Assembly (NCBI GenBank): GCA_964017235.1
Contig: OZ024932.1
Location: 80,045,451-80,109,450 of the forward strand
Length of the DNA: 64,000 nt
Direction: 5' to 3'
DNA from: Sabellastarte sp. h YS-2021
Lineage: Eukaryota; Annelida; Polychaeta; Sabellida; Sabellidae
The first letter of the stretch is position 1; each line of letters starts with the position of its first letter. Under the pieces are notes generated by a model. That model was not told where the DNA came from and did no database searches. It saw only the letters and a list, made by a program, of their open reading frames with translations. Made by a program: the position numbers and the translations under genes. Below are positions 27,500 to 37,979 of this stretch, piece by piece.

Positions 27500-28680
27500 G
27501 TTCAGCAGCTTTTCTCTGCAATCAAACAAGCTCTGTAACCGGTCAAACTGGTAGGCTCTGAGAGAAGGCTAACTGTTGAACCTGTTGTCAGCACTGAATT
27601 TGAAGCTGGTTCCTTGCCAGTAAGGATGGGAACAGCAGATTTCTTGTAACCAGCAGCACTACGGTTCCGGAACCAGCAACACTCCGGAACTGGCAATTCT
27701 CTGTAACCGGCAAACCTGTTGTCAGCACTGGATTTGAAGCTGGTTTCTTGCCCTTAAGGATGGGTACAGATTCCTCTGTAACCGGCAACACTCCGGAACC
27801 GGCAACACTCCGGAACCGGTAACACTCGGGAACCGGCAACACTCAGGAGCCGGTAATTCTCTGAACCAGTAGCCCTGCTGTATGTCACCAGCAACTCTGT
27901 GTAACCAGTAATCCTGTTTAACCGGTAGCCCTTGCTGGATTTCTGTGACCACAACCGGCAGTCTGAACAGAACTGGTGCCGGTATACCTCATCACTGGCT
28001 GGCTAGTGACCCTACCGGTAGCCTGAACAGGACCGGTACCGGTCCAAAATTCTGCACAGGGAAGATAAGTGTCTCAATGGTCACCGTGACTTCTGGTAGG
28101 TGAACCCTCTGAGCAGCCGCACCGGTGGTCTGAACAAGACTGGAACCGGTACCCCAACAGTCCCACCAGTGGGGAGGCCTCTGGTGGAGGTTCCAGGATC
28201 AAAAAGGGGTGATCACTGGCAACCACTGTAGGAGTTTCTTCACAGGAACAGCACCCACCGGTACTCTGTACAGACCGGAACCGGTACCCCCAACAGTCCC
28301 ACCAGTGGAAAGGCCTCTGGTGAAGGTTCCAGTATCAACACAGGGCTGATCACTGGAACCACTGAAGGGGGGTTTCTTGACAGCTTCACAGGAACATGAT
28401 TGGAACAGGTACCCAAACAGTCCCACCAGTGGAAAGGCCTCTGGTGGAGGTTCCAGGATCAACAGGGCAACCACTGAAGGGGTATCTTCACAGGAACCGC
28501 CACCGGTAGTCTGTACAGGCTGGAACCGGTAAAACTCATCACTAATGCTCCCCACCGGTAGTCTGACCAGAACTGGTACCGGTAAAACTCATCACTTCTT
28601 GTCAGCTGAACCAGTCACACTTGGGGATTTGCTTGCCGGTAGTTGTGTTGAGATCTGTGAAGTCACATGACCGGCACCGG
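27500..28680. repeat. CCGG-rich minisatellites in the gag position of DIRS copy 2
   Basis: Dozens of boxes such as GGAACCGGTA, GTAACCGGCAACACT and CACCGGTAGTCTG. At least two higher-order units: one of about 150-180 bp (TTGTCAGCACTG...GAAGCTGG near 27580 and 27720) and one of about 125-150 bp (CAACAGTCCCACCAGTGG near 28155, 28290 and 28420). No conserved protein. The element's inverted repeats carry the same GACCGGTC-like words. Confidence 0.8.
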
Positions 28681-28847
28681 CAAAAATTCGCAGAGTTCAA
28701 TGACCATTTGTCATCTAACTTCTTCAGGCCAACAGACGAGTTTGCTGGATTTCTTCTTGCCAGTTAAAAATGGGTGTTGATTGATAAATGGTCGTCTTCT
28801 TCTGATGAAACTTCTGTTGAAAAATACGATTCCTCCATTGTTAAATG

Positions 28848-28910
28848 CGTATCACGTGACCTCCATAGTTGAATGCGTATCACGTGACCAGGTCCGTGTC
28901 ACGTGACAAG
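28848..28910. promoter_or_regulatory. Three CACGTGAC E-box motifs near the element's 5' end
   Basis: ATCACGTGACC occurs twice and GTCACGTGAC once within 60 bp, followed by TGACGTCAG at about 28928. Located about 400-450 bp inside the 5' inverted repeat in element orientation. CACGTG is the core of bHLH (MITF/TFE/USF) sites and TGACGTCA of CREB/ATF sites. Functional promoter role is inference. Confidence 0.45.
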
Positions 28911-29289
28911 CATAAGCTGGAAGTGATGACGTCAGACGATGCATTCTTCGTTTCCTTCTAAATTCTTCTCATCGACATACACTCCGGTTACTCGACTATG
29001 AAGAAATAAATGGAGGGAAGATACAACCTTCTGTGCAGAAGAAGGAATGCTGCAGGGACAACACACGACCTCTCACCCACGATCCCCTCTCGACGACAAG
29101 TACACAGCAAATCTTCAAAACTGGCTATAAAATGCTGGATAATGCCTCGTTAAAGTCCTGGAGAAGCCCTGATATGTATGAAACACAATATATATATTTT
29201 CAGATGAAAATAAGCTTTAAATTCGTAGAATAAACCACGTTTTCTTCAAACTTGGAGATAACTTCAATACGCGTCTGCACACTACACGC

Positions 29290-29464
29290 GCCAAACGAAA
29301 AAGATGAACTGACGTCACTCTGTCTGGACAGGAAGCAAGTATGATGCGCCACCTAGCGAATGCACACTACTGACCGGTCCTGCCGGTATTATATACAGGA
29401 CGTCTTTTTCTGGCGTTTGGCGGGACCGGTCGTACCGACCGGTAAAGCAATTGTCCATTGGATA
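29290..29464. repeat. DIRS copy 2 right inverted terminal repeat
   Basis: Reverse complement of 24443-24965 minus the LINE insertion. Contains CTGACGTCAC, GGCGGGACCGGTC and the outer edge GTATTAACACAATAAAA. Uninterrupted, so it shows the original structure of the left repeat. Confidence 0.88.
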
Positions 29465-29484
29465 GGATGTATTAACACAATAAA

Positions 29485-30740
29485 ATGTAAAGTTTATTGC
29501 ATTGTGTATGTTACCATATTTAACAAATGAAAGAACGACCACAGCTTGGCAGAAGAGAAATTGTAGGTGTGAAATTTACTTCTCACAAGAATGTATGTCC
29601 GATACGCGGAAAAGTGCCTCCTGGAAAAAATGCCTCCTAGAAAATATGCCTCCTAGGAAATATACCTCCTAGAATGAATACCTCCTGAATATTTTGTGAC
29701 CAGGAAAAATGCCTCATAAGAAAAAAAAGTTCTTTCAAGTATTATAACACTACAGGTTCACATTACAACTTCAGAGGCATCTTCATTTTTTCCACTTGAG
29801 TCTTATAGTTGCCAATGCCTGTCAAAAATTCACAGTCTTTTACCCATTTTGCTTAGCTGTACAAAGGTATGTAAGTTTCTCTTGTAAGGTTTTGCTGGTG
29901 CTTCTCACTTTTTTGGCTGGCTGCTCATCCCTGGTTTCCATTATCACAGGTGTCGTGTTTTTCTTGTAATTACATTTCTGCCCCTCCTAGTGCATCTAAC
30001 TGCGATCAACTCCTTACAGAGGGGATAACCTATGTTGTAATTTGATAAGAATGCATATTGTAAGCCATAAAGGCCACAACTATTTCATCAAGAAACCTCA
30101 CAGCCATGAATCCTGCTTTTAAACTGCTCCAGAGTACAGCTGAAGGGATACCCCTTCAGGAAGATATTTGTAATTTGTACTTCACGATATTGTACGTTCT
30201 GGTTTTGACTGTACATATCTGAAATTAACATGTTTTAATATTATACGTTATAGGTTTCATATGTAACATGTTTACAAGTTGAAATAACTTTTTTTTCTCA
30301 GGAGCCATTTTTTCCTAGTCACAAAATATCCAGGAGGCATTCTTTCTAGGAGGCATTTTTCCAGGAGGCATTTTTTTCTGTGAGGCATTTTGTCCAGGAG
30401 GCATTTTTTTTCCCGGATTCTGTATGTCCTACATTCTTTGGTAATGTTCTCAGAGAAGAGGTCTCAAGTGAAAGGGTACACTGACCAGAGACATTTCTGT
30501 TCAAAATGTCATTAGTATCAGACTTAAGTATAAAACACTAATTGAATGCAGTAGACTAAGATGCTTAAGAACTATTGTTTAAAATTACTGGTTGTGCTTC
30601 AAGTAAAAACTTAACAAAACCACTAATAAAATCCAGTGAACCAAAGTGTGTTAGACTTTTTGTTCAAAAGTTACTGATTTGGCTTCAGAGTTATTGCTTA
30701 CAAGAAAAATCAAGTTACAAACAAGTCAAGCTATAGTGCT
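29485..30740 (+). repeat. 1.27-kb tandem duplication, remainder of second unit
   Basis: Continues from the DIRS right end (TGTAAAGTTTATTGCATTG) and matches 23135-24300. Contains foldback copy 2 at about 29587-30441 (arms with AGTGCCTCCTGG / CCAGGAGGCATTTTT units). Confidence 0.88.
29587..30441. mobile_element. Foldback-like element, copy 2
   Basis: Same arms as copy 1: left AAGAATGTATGTCC then ATGCCTCC units, right AGGAGGCATTTTTT units ending TACATTCTTTGG. The number of 15-20-bp subunits differs slightly between copies and arms, as expected of slippage within foldback arms. Confidence 0.7.
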
Positions 30741-30779
30741 AGAAAAATGTTACTGGATTTATTGGGAAAGAAAAGTACG

Positions 30780-30860
30780 AGTTTATATATTGCAATATTT
30801 ATGAATGATTTAGCAATTGAAATTAAAAATGTAGGCTTAGGAATAAGAGTAGGAGATCAT
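30780..30860 (+). pseudogene. Tiny LINE reverse-transcriptase fragment
   Basis: The peptide LYIAIFMNDLAIEIKN followed by VGLGIRVGD resembles the stretch between RT motifs B and C of many non-LTR elements (LYINDLAxEIKN then a glycine-rich turn). The YADD motif is lost and the sequence runs into 153-bp-type repeats. Only about 27 residues, so low confidence. Confidence 0.35.
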
Positions 30861-31609
30861 GATCCATTCCACACTTCAATAATGCACAAAATTAAGACCA
30901 AACAAGTTACTGGGCTTGGTGTAGCTGTGGAAAAAGTAGCCTAATAACATATTTTAACAAAATGCTGTGAACGCAATACTTTTCAAGTTATAAGTGATTT
31001 AGTGCATCACTTCAGGAATTTGAATGCATTAAAGTTTCAAAAATTCATTTCCCACTTGAGCTAAAATTAATTAAATGTAGAAGTCTAAGTGAAATAGAAG
31101 AAAGTAAAAGAAAAGAAAACAATATACATTCGAAAGAACAGCATAAATATTCCACTTTTTTTTGTTCCACTTCTGCTTCACACACACATATATATATCTC
31201 TATCTATCATCTCCCTCCATGACCCCCCCCCCCCCCACTTCCCCCACTGAGGCCATTCTTTTTTCCACTTGCTTTTTGTGTGCACTAAAGGGGAGTTGGG
31301 GGGGGTTCTTTCTGCATAGAAAGACTTTCCATGAATGTGCCTTTTGATAGATATCACACAACAGAGTTGGTGAGGAAGAAGAAAAGGGCAAGTCATTCAT
31401 TTCCACTCAGCTGGAGATATATAAAATGCTGTACAAGAATAACTGTTTATGAGAAAGTGTTTTTTTTTCAAGCATCTTATATTGTGAAAAAAGTCAGGTG
31501 TATACATTTGACCATTTTATATAGTCTATGTGAACAAGTAGCTAGATCATCAACTCCTTCTACAAAACAAAAGTTGAATCAATTGAAGCCTTTTTTCCAA
31601 AAAGGAAAA
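30861..31609. other. No gene; one 153-bp-type unit and low-complexity tracts
   Basis: Bases 30900-31030 match the dispersed 153-bp repeat (AATAACATATTTTAACAAAATGC, ACTTTTCAAGTTATAAGTGA). A C-run lies at about 31222-31236. Short open frames are not supported. Confidence 0.5.
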
Positions 31610-33284
31610 GTTATATCCCCACATTTCCAAATGAATGGAATCAGAAGAATGTGGTTTTTTTAATCTGCCTAAAATTGGGAATTTATATTATGTGAACACT
31701 GATCAGTTGCAATATGTTAATAACCACATCAGTGCATCATAAATAGTTCATTTTTTTCTTTGAAGATGTCATAACTTCATAAACACTAAGAGATTAGGTT
31801 TGCCAGACAGCATAAATATTTTTAAGCATACATATGCCAGGTGTGGTTTTAAAAAGTGTTAAAATAAATGAGGAGGGAGCAAGAAGTATATATTTATCAT
31901 GTTAAGATGGCCAAAGCCTCTTAAGTACAGGAATTTTAAGTGAAACGTTATACAAAATCTTACTTTAGTATAATCAATGTCAAGTTAAACTGATGTTACT
32001 GAAAAGTAAATCAGTTAGGGGCTGAAAATCCTCATTTTCACGTCAAGATGGCCATGACTGTACTTGTATTGGAACTCCAAGGTGGAAAGAAAATAAGAAT
32101 GTCCCTAATGTCATCCTTAAAAGTGTACAAATTTAACCGAGCTCTGCTAAACAATACGATAGCTGGAGATTAAAAACTCCATAATTTCACTGCAAGGTGA
32201 CCATAACTTCATCCATATTGCGACTTTAAGGTGACCATAAAATGAGAATGTCCCTTTTATCATCCTTTATAAGTGTACAAAGTTTAGCTGATGGCTTTAT
32301 TCAAATGTTATGACTTTAGGGGGGCCAAAATTATATTAACAGTTTAAGGTCACCTTAAAGTCAGGATAACCCTTTGGTTTGCCATCCTTTATAAGTGTGC
32401 AAAGTTTAACTGAGGCCAGTCGAACAATAAGATACTTGGAGGCTGAAACCCCCTTATTTCACTTTAAGGTGGCTACAACTCCATTCATACTGAGAGTTTA
32501 AGGTGACCATAAGTATTATTTTTATCTAGTTTAATACCAGTGATAATTTCGATATAAAAAAATGGAAAAAGAAAGGAGCCAGAGCATTTTATTCCAATTT
32601 GATGACTTTAAGCAGGCCAAATGTCCATTAACATTTTGAGTTTAAGACCACCATAAAGTCAGGATATTCCTTTGGCAAATCTTAATATATGTGCCAAGTT
32701 TGGTTGAAAAAAGTGAAAAACTAAGTGAACTGGAGGGCTAAAACCCCCTTTTTTGACATTAAGGTGACCTTAAAATTGCAGATACAGGGCTAAAACTTCC
32801 GCATGTGAAAGATTATCAAAAAGTAGATGAATAAGTTATCCAACAAAACGCCGAAATCCTGACCGTTTTTGAGATACAGACCAAGTACCCATTTTTAAAA
32901 AATTTACGAAAATAAAACGCCTCCCATTCAGGCATCTATGGTCCGATTGATAAGAAAATCCTCTCCGACCTTGGAAATTTGGTCTAGAATGTACCTGATA
33001 AATTTTATAGCACAGGTGTGTGTGTTTTTTTCCGAAACGCGATAACGGGCTGTTTTTGAGTGATGCTTAAGGTTACCTTAAGTAAAGCTTAAGGTCTGCG
33101 CAAAGTATCCCAAAAATTTTTCCCGCCCCTATAGTTTTAAAGAAAGATAAGAAGGAAAGAAAAATTTGAAAGCCTAAGAAGTTATTCAAGGGAGACCATA
33201 ATCCGGCGGCGGCGGCGGCGGCGGCAGCGGCGATCAGTCGAACTTCGGTGAAAACAAATAAGCGTCCCTGACGGGCCGCTTAAT
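31610..33284 (+). mobile_element. Hairpin-ended element with GACCATAA-type repeats
   Basis: The left end region contains TTATATCCCCACATTTCC. Internal imperfect repeats of about 120-150 bp share TTTAAGGTGACCATAA, CATCCTTTATAAGTGT and CAAAGTTTA. Near the right end: TTCAAGGGAGACCATAAT, a CGG-rich tract (33206-33234), GTGAAAACAAATAAGCG, and a hairpin (33260-33281, AAGCGTCCC/GGGCCGCTT, one mismatch) followed by AATT. Non-coding. Confidence 0.55.
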
Positions 33285-33289
33285 TATTT

Positions 33290-33664
33290 TAAAAATTTCT
33301 AAAAAAATACTTAAGACAGATCCAGGCCCGATATAGGTCTGCAACTTTACTATGTTATAGCTGACTCAATAGTTGCTGAATAACATATTTATAAAAAATT
33401 CTCTAAATGCAATAGTTTTCAAGTTACAAGTGATTATCAACTCATTATTAAAGGTACTAAAAACCAGAAAGTAGCTATTACTCACTTAGCTATGAGGACA
33501 GACTCCCAATTTACTCACCATATTGTAGCTACACAAAAAGTAGCTGAATAACATATTTTAACAAAATGCTGTAAATGCAATACTTTTCAAGTTATAAGTG
33601 ATTTATTGATTAATTCATGAATTTTAATGCATTAAAATGATTTTAAAAATTTGTAAAAAATAAC
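33290..33664 (+). repeat. Two units of the dispersed ~153-bp repeat
   Basis: GTAGCTATTACTCACTTAGC, AGTAGCTGAATAACATATTT and TTTTCAAGTTATAAGTGATT occur in the order opposite to the array at 43.74-45.24 kb, so this is the reverse orientation. Related single units lie at 19340-19790, 22850-23030, 30900-31030 and 56780-56830. Confidence 0.7.
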
Positions 33665-34557
33665 TTTTGCTAACAAAAGCGAAGCGTCCCTTAAAGTTTA
33701 AAATGCTTTGTGGTTTTAATAAGCATGCTGTAAAGCTAAGAATACACAAAGCTGCACCGTATGCTTTCCCAATACCTCTTAATACATTCTGAAGCTATAA
33801 AAGCAACAATAAAGGAGATATAAGGCAAAAACTCAAAATCAGCTATTTTATGACCCAGTTTGACCCAGGGTTAAACTGACCGGCTATTTAGACTCTCCAT
33901 ATATGCTTTCCCAATACCTCTTAATACATTCTGAAGCTATAAAAGCAACAATAAAGGAGATATAAGGCAAAAACTCAAAATCAGCTATTTTATGACCCCA
34001 GTTTGACCCATAAGGGGGGGTCGGGGGGTAAAACTGACCGGCTATTTACCTCCCAGTACATTTTATAGCTCTAAATGCAATACTTAAGAAGATAATAGGG
34101 GGTTGGCCTAAATTTAAGGCTTTCAGATTGGAAGGTGTCAGAAAATCACTCATAAATGAGACATTTTTCAAGTGATTGCTCCCAAAATCTAATCAGCTCG
34201 CGTTTTCGATAGTATGAACAGGTGTATCAAATTATAAGGCTCTGTACCAAGTAGTTTTTCCTGAACTGTGATGACGGGGGGTGGGGGGTGGGGGGGGGGG
34301 GGGGGGGGGGGGTGTACTTCAAAAAATAGTTTTTGATCATGTGACCTTCATAAAGGTCAAAGGTCAAATTTAAGCATGCAGAAAAATTTTCCCACGCCTA
34401 AGGTATATAACTGCCAAATATGGTTTGAAACCTTCTAATAATAAGGGAGATATTCAAGGGAGACCATAATGTGGCGGCGGTGGCGGCAGCAGCGGTGGCG
34501 GCAAGCAAAATGAGGCGAAAACAACAATAACAATATGAAAACGGGACGCTTAATTAT
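33665..34557 (+). mobile_element. Hairpin-type satellite carrier, short version (two 158-bp units)
   Basis: 5' end TTTTGCTAACAAAAGCG then AAGCGTCCCTTAAAG; tandem units with CAATACCTCTTAATACATTC near 33773 and 33915; a 3' domain with TGATCATGTGACCTTC, AAGGTCAAAGGTCA, ATTCAAGGGAGACCATAAT, a degenerate CGG tract, GAGGCGAAAAC, and the terminal arm GGGACGCTTAATT (34543-34555). The upstream hairpin arm is degenerate here. Same ends and order as 57504-59593, which has about eight units. Non-coding. Confidence 0.7.
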
Positions 34558-34950
34558 CAACTTCCTACACCTTACGGTCTCCGAGACACAGCCCGGACAA
34601 ACTTTTCCTGCTGCCCACCCTCCCATCTGCCGTCAATATGAAAAATTTGGTGAAATTTTCCCAAAATATCTATGAATTTTATACTTTTACCATATTTTCA
34701 ACAAAATGACAAGATTTTATACTACATTTCTTTATTTTCACTGGGTTTGAAAATGCTTTCAGATTTCCTGCAGAAACAAACACAAGTCTAGCTCTTTAAA
34801 TAGCTGAGTTAAAGGGGAATCCCTAGAAGCCCAGGTGTTAACAGAAATGATATACTAGTATACCATGTGGTCAGAAATGAGAAGTTGCACAAACAGGTTA
34901 TAAAAACAACTACACAAATATGACTCACTTCATATTGTTACCATTTAATA

Positions 34951-35185
34951 GGGGGCGACGGTGGCAGAGTGGCAATACTCTTGCCTCCCACCTCTGAGGC
35001 CGGGGTTCGGTTCCCGGCACGGCCTCAAGTGGGAAAGCTGGTAGTTGCTTGCCGTTGGTCGGCAGTTTACAGTACAGAACCCTGACAAACTGTATGTACT
35101 GGTTTCCTCTGCCCTTCTAACTACCCATCGTGATATGATCTGTATAGTGTTGAAAGCGACGTAAAACCCCAAATAAATAAATAAA
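34951..35185 (+). mobile_element. tRNA-derived SINE with perfect 14-bp target duplication
   Basis: The tRNA-like head has an A box (GGTGGCAGAGTGGCAA) and a B box (GGGTTCGGTTCCC). A unique body follows, with a tail AAACCCCAAATAAATAAATAAA-like (AAATA)n. The identical 14-mer GTTACCATTTAATA flanks it at 34937-34950 and 35186-35199. RNA polymerase III transcription from the internal boxes and LINE-driven insertion are the known mode for such elements. A second copy is at 63078-63311. Confidence 0.93.
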
Positions 35186-35199
35186 GTTACCATTTAATA

Positions 35200-36552
35200 T
35201 ACAGAGTTACCATTCAAGGTAGGGTGCGACTATTAATCCGTATTTCACGTATCACAAGACCAACAGAGTATTGACACATTTACGGTTTAATAAGAGTTAT
35301 TAATCTATTTATCTAATTACATATTTCCAGGGAGAGACTTCTGTTTTAAGTGAACCAAAGGAGGCAAGGTAGCATAGAACATGGGGTGATAGAGCCTGTT
35401 TTTTGAAGACACGCATAGAATTCTACATTCATTTGCAAATTATTAGTATGTGACTTTCTCTTCACTGTAGAAATATATATGCTAGCCTTGCCACAGGCAT
35501 TAATATGTAAAGTATATTGCATTACTGAATTTATATTTTTATTGGTCATATCTTTATACATACATACATATTGGTAGATACAAACAATATACTTTATACG
35601 TACAAATTGTCTAATTTAAATGCAACAAATTTAGCTGCTCTGATTTTATATCACAATATTTCCTCTTATCAATATGTCAATGTTATAGAAAAACAGGGAG
35701 GTGAAAATTATAGGAACAAGTTTCTATACTGGAACCATTGTTCGTTAAACTTTTCAACCATATTTATTTCAATATTAAGATGATATTGATCTTCAAACTG
35801 TTTCTGGAACCAATTTTTCAAACTAGTGATTATTTGGGATACATTCATGTACTGCACTTGTGAAAATAGCTTTTTGTAACAGCTATGATAGTATTAAAGG
35901 GATAATAGTTATAGTCATTATATAAATGACCAAAAATGATTGTGTTTTGTGTAAACATTATTCTTTTATTTGTGCATGAAAGTATTCATAATTCCAAAGA
36001 TTTCCACAGGTTCACAACACATTAACAATAAAAAAAGATGTATCAATGTTTCTGGCTCACCCTTACATATTCTGTGTATTTTCTATTGACATTTTGCAAA
36101 GTTTATCTTTTGTTCCTAGTATTCTATGGATCAGTCTATACGGAAACCATATCAAGTTGCCATTCACATTATTAAATATCTGCTTGAAAACACTTTTCAT
36201 GTTAAGTTTTCAATATTTAATGTTAGAGCTTTGTTCTATTTTGGTTTATATTTGCTTTCTACCTCTCGTATGTTGATCATATTATAAATACCTTTATAAC
36301 CTTGTTTACAGTTAAGCAAGATAGAAATGTGGTGAGGAATAAAAGGTTGTGAAAAAAAGATTGTTTGCTTATTATTGCATTATATTTATTTTTCATTATG
36401 TACTCATGTATTTTAGCTTAGCTAGCTGAGTAGAACTATAACACAGACTAGACAGGTCTATGACACAGTGTGCATTATGGCAAAAACATTTCATATTTTT
36501 TTTTGCATTAAGGTTCAGACCGCCTGGAAGGCCAGACTATATATATATGTTA
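35200..36552. other. AT-rich, no gene recognised
   Basis: No conserved coding sequence. Several short open frames are hydrophobic by AT-bias only. Confidence 0.5.
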
Positions 36553-36652
36553 CAGTAAAGTTGTATAACCAGTAATTTCGCGAAACAACTGAAATTTTCA
36601 GGAATTTCACGAAATTCCTGAAATCTCTGCTAATATTGACACAGCTTTACTG
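36553..36652. mobile_element. 100-bp palindromic MITE-like element
   Basis: Begins CAGTAAAGTTGTATAACC and ends CTTTACTG, preceded by TA. Internally it carries CAGTAATTTCGCGAAA and a mirrored AGGAATTTC/GAAATTCCT. Its first 33 bp reappear inverted at 42287-42319, followed by TA. CAGT ends with TA flanks suggest a Tc1/mariner or pogo-type MITE. Confidence 0.5.
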
Positions 36653-37809
36653 ATAAGCAATCAGTAAATTTGTGAAATATTGGAAATGCATTTTTAAGGT
36701 TATTTATGTGAAGAATTATGAAAAACTTAACTATGTTATAAGCTAAAATTGAATTTTAAAGTATAAATCCTTAATGTGCATCTAGAAATTTAGAAACTGA
36801 TTTAGAAAAAAAAGAAAAAAAGATTTAGAAACTTTTTGCTTGTAATAATAATTGTTTTATTCAACATTGAATGTGATACCTTTACATGGGTTTGTTGTAT
36901 TACTTTCATAATTGGTCTTGATATTGAAATTGATCTTAAATTTGTTAACAATTATTATCATTTAAATATATTATGAATTATAATACATATTATACATATT
37001 ATTATCATACATATACACATTTGCACAAGCACATAGCTTTGTTTCATAAGCATATCAATTTTAATTTAGAAAGAATGGGAATATTTGACTGACATGCTGG
37101 TACTTTCTGACTGTGTGACTATTTGGTGTATTTTTCAATTATCTGGTATAAATTTTAGTGAAGCAACAATTATGTAACTAATATGAGGTACTGTGATGAA
37201 ATAAGTGACTTACTTACAAATAGCAGTGAAAGTTGTACATTTATAACTGTATTTTAATATAAATATTTTTAACATGGATTTAAGTTTATTTTATTTCTTG
37301 TGTTTTTCATTAATAAAGTATTTTGAAGTATGTTTGATCTTGTGTAGAAAGCCTTTGAAGTCAATCAATCTTTATCAATGAATAGCTTTCAAGTAATTGT
37401 AATTGACTGATGGAGGATGGCTTTCTGCCATGGATGAGGGGGTTGGGGATTTATAGTATTATGGTAACTGCAATGTACATCCAAACAGTTAATTCAACAG
37501 TTATCTTTAACCAATTCAAAGTATTTATAATCAAAATGAGGAGTTTATCCACATGAGAAGCCACGACAATAGATAGAACCAAAAAACTCATACCTGAGTA
37601 ATCTGCATTAAAAGATTAAAAGACAGTTTAATATTTCAAGAGGACTTCTTTTTTTGATCTTGGGTATCAAAGTTTCTCATTAATCCTCTCCAGGGTATAT
37701 AAAGAGACACAAATGTGACCTTTTCATCAGATTATTTCATGCTTTATGGTGTTATAGTCATATTTGTATTTCATCAAAAGTGAAATTTATAGCATTAATA
37801 CTGGAAGTT
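36653..37809. other. AT-rich, no gene recognised
   Basis: No supported feature. It leads into the first KRBA2-like exon; no promoter elements can be defended. Confidence 0.45.
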
Positions 37810-37979
37810 ATGTCTGATTCTATAGAAGATAGGTTTAAAAGGGATTTATTTGAGAGATATGAGAGCAACAAAAAATATCTTATTCCAAAAAATGTGTATT
37901 ACACCATGCTTGAGGATGTTAAAGTAGCAAGCCAGAACAAGAACATAAAATGCAGACAACACTATTACTTGTTGTCAAA
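37810..37979 (+). pseudogene. KRBA2-like (integrase-family) protein, exon 1
   Basis: Starts ATG at 37810: MSDSIEDRFKRDLFERYES, then LIPKNVYYTMLEDVKVAS and CRQHYYLLS, ending in a split Lys codon at a consensus donor GTAAGT. This is the N-terminal region of the many-copy invertebrate proteins annotated as KRAB-A domain-containing protein 2-like, which carry an H2C2 zinc domain and a Gypsy/Ginger-type integrase core and are probably transposon-derived. The upstream GTG-started extension is not credible in a eukaryote. The continuation is found 4.15 kb downstream. Confidence 0.6.

Larger units (their letters stand above)
24401..29484 (-). mobile_element. DIRS-type retrotransposon, copy 2 (deleted, non-autonomous)
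   Basis: Same plan as copy 1: AT-rich left edge, GC-rich inverted repeats (24443-24534 plus 24893-24965, and 29290-29464), internal complementary region (25030-25124), recombinase, RT remnant. Differences: the RT catalytic core and RNase H are deleted, no ORF1 is present, and CCGG-rich minisatellites fill the gag position. The left inverted repeat is broken by a LINE tail. It lies inside the second unit of the 1.27-kb duplication; the uninterrupted first unit shows the target joined as GAATAGAAAATGTGAAG, so no target duplication was made, as expected for DIRS. Confidence 0.9.

Noticed and set aside
27502..28555. Minus-strand frames with repeated VAGSGVLPVPECC
   Set aside because: They are translations of the CCGG minisatellite, with no conserved domain.
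34951..35030. Functional tRNA gene
   Set aside because: The B and A boxes are present but the acceptor stem does not close and a SINE body, tail and target duplication follow.
36046..36276. 76-codon hydrophobic open frame
   Set aside because: No conserved motif; AT bias gives Phe/Leu/Ile-rich translation.
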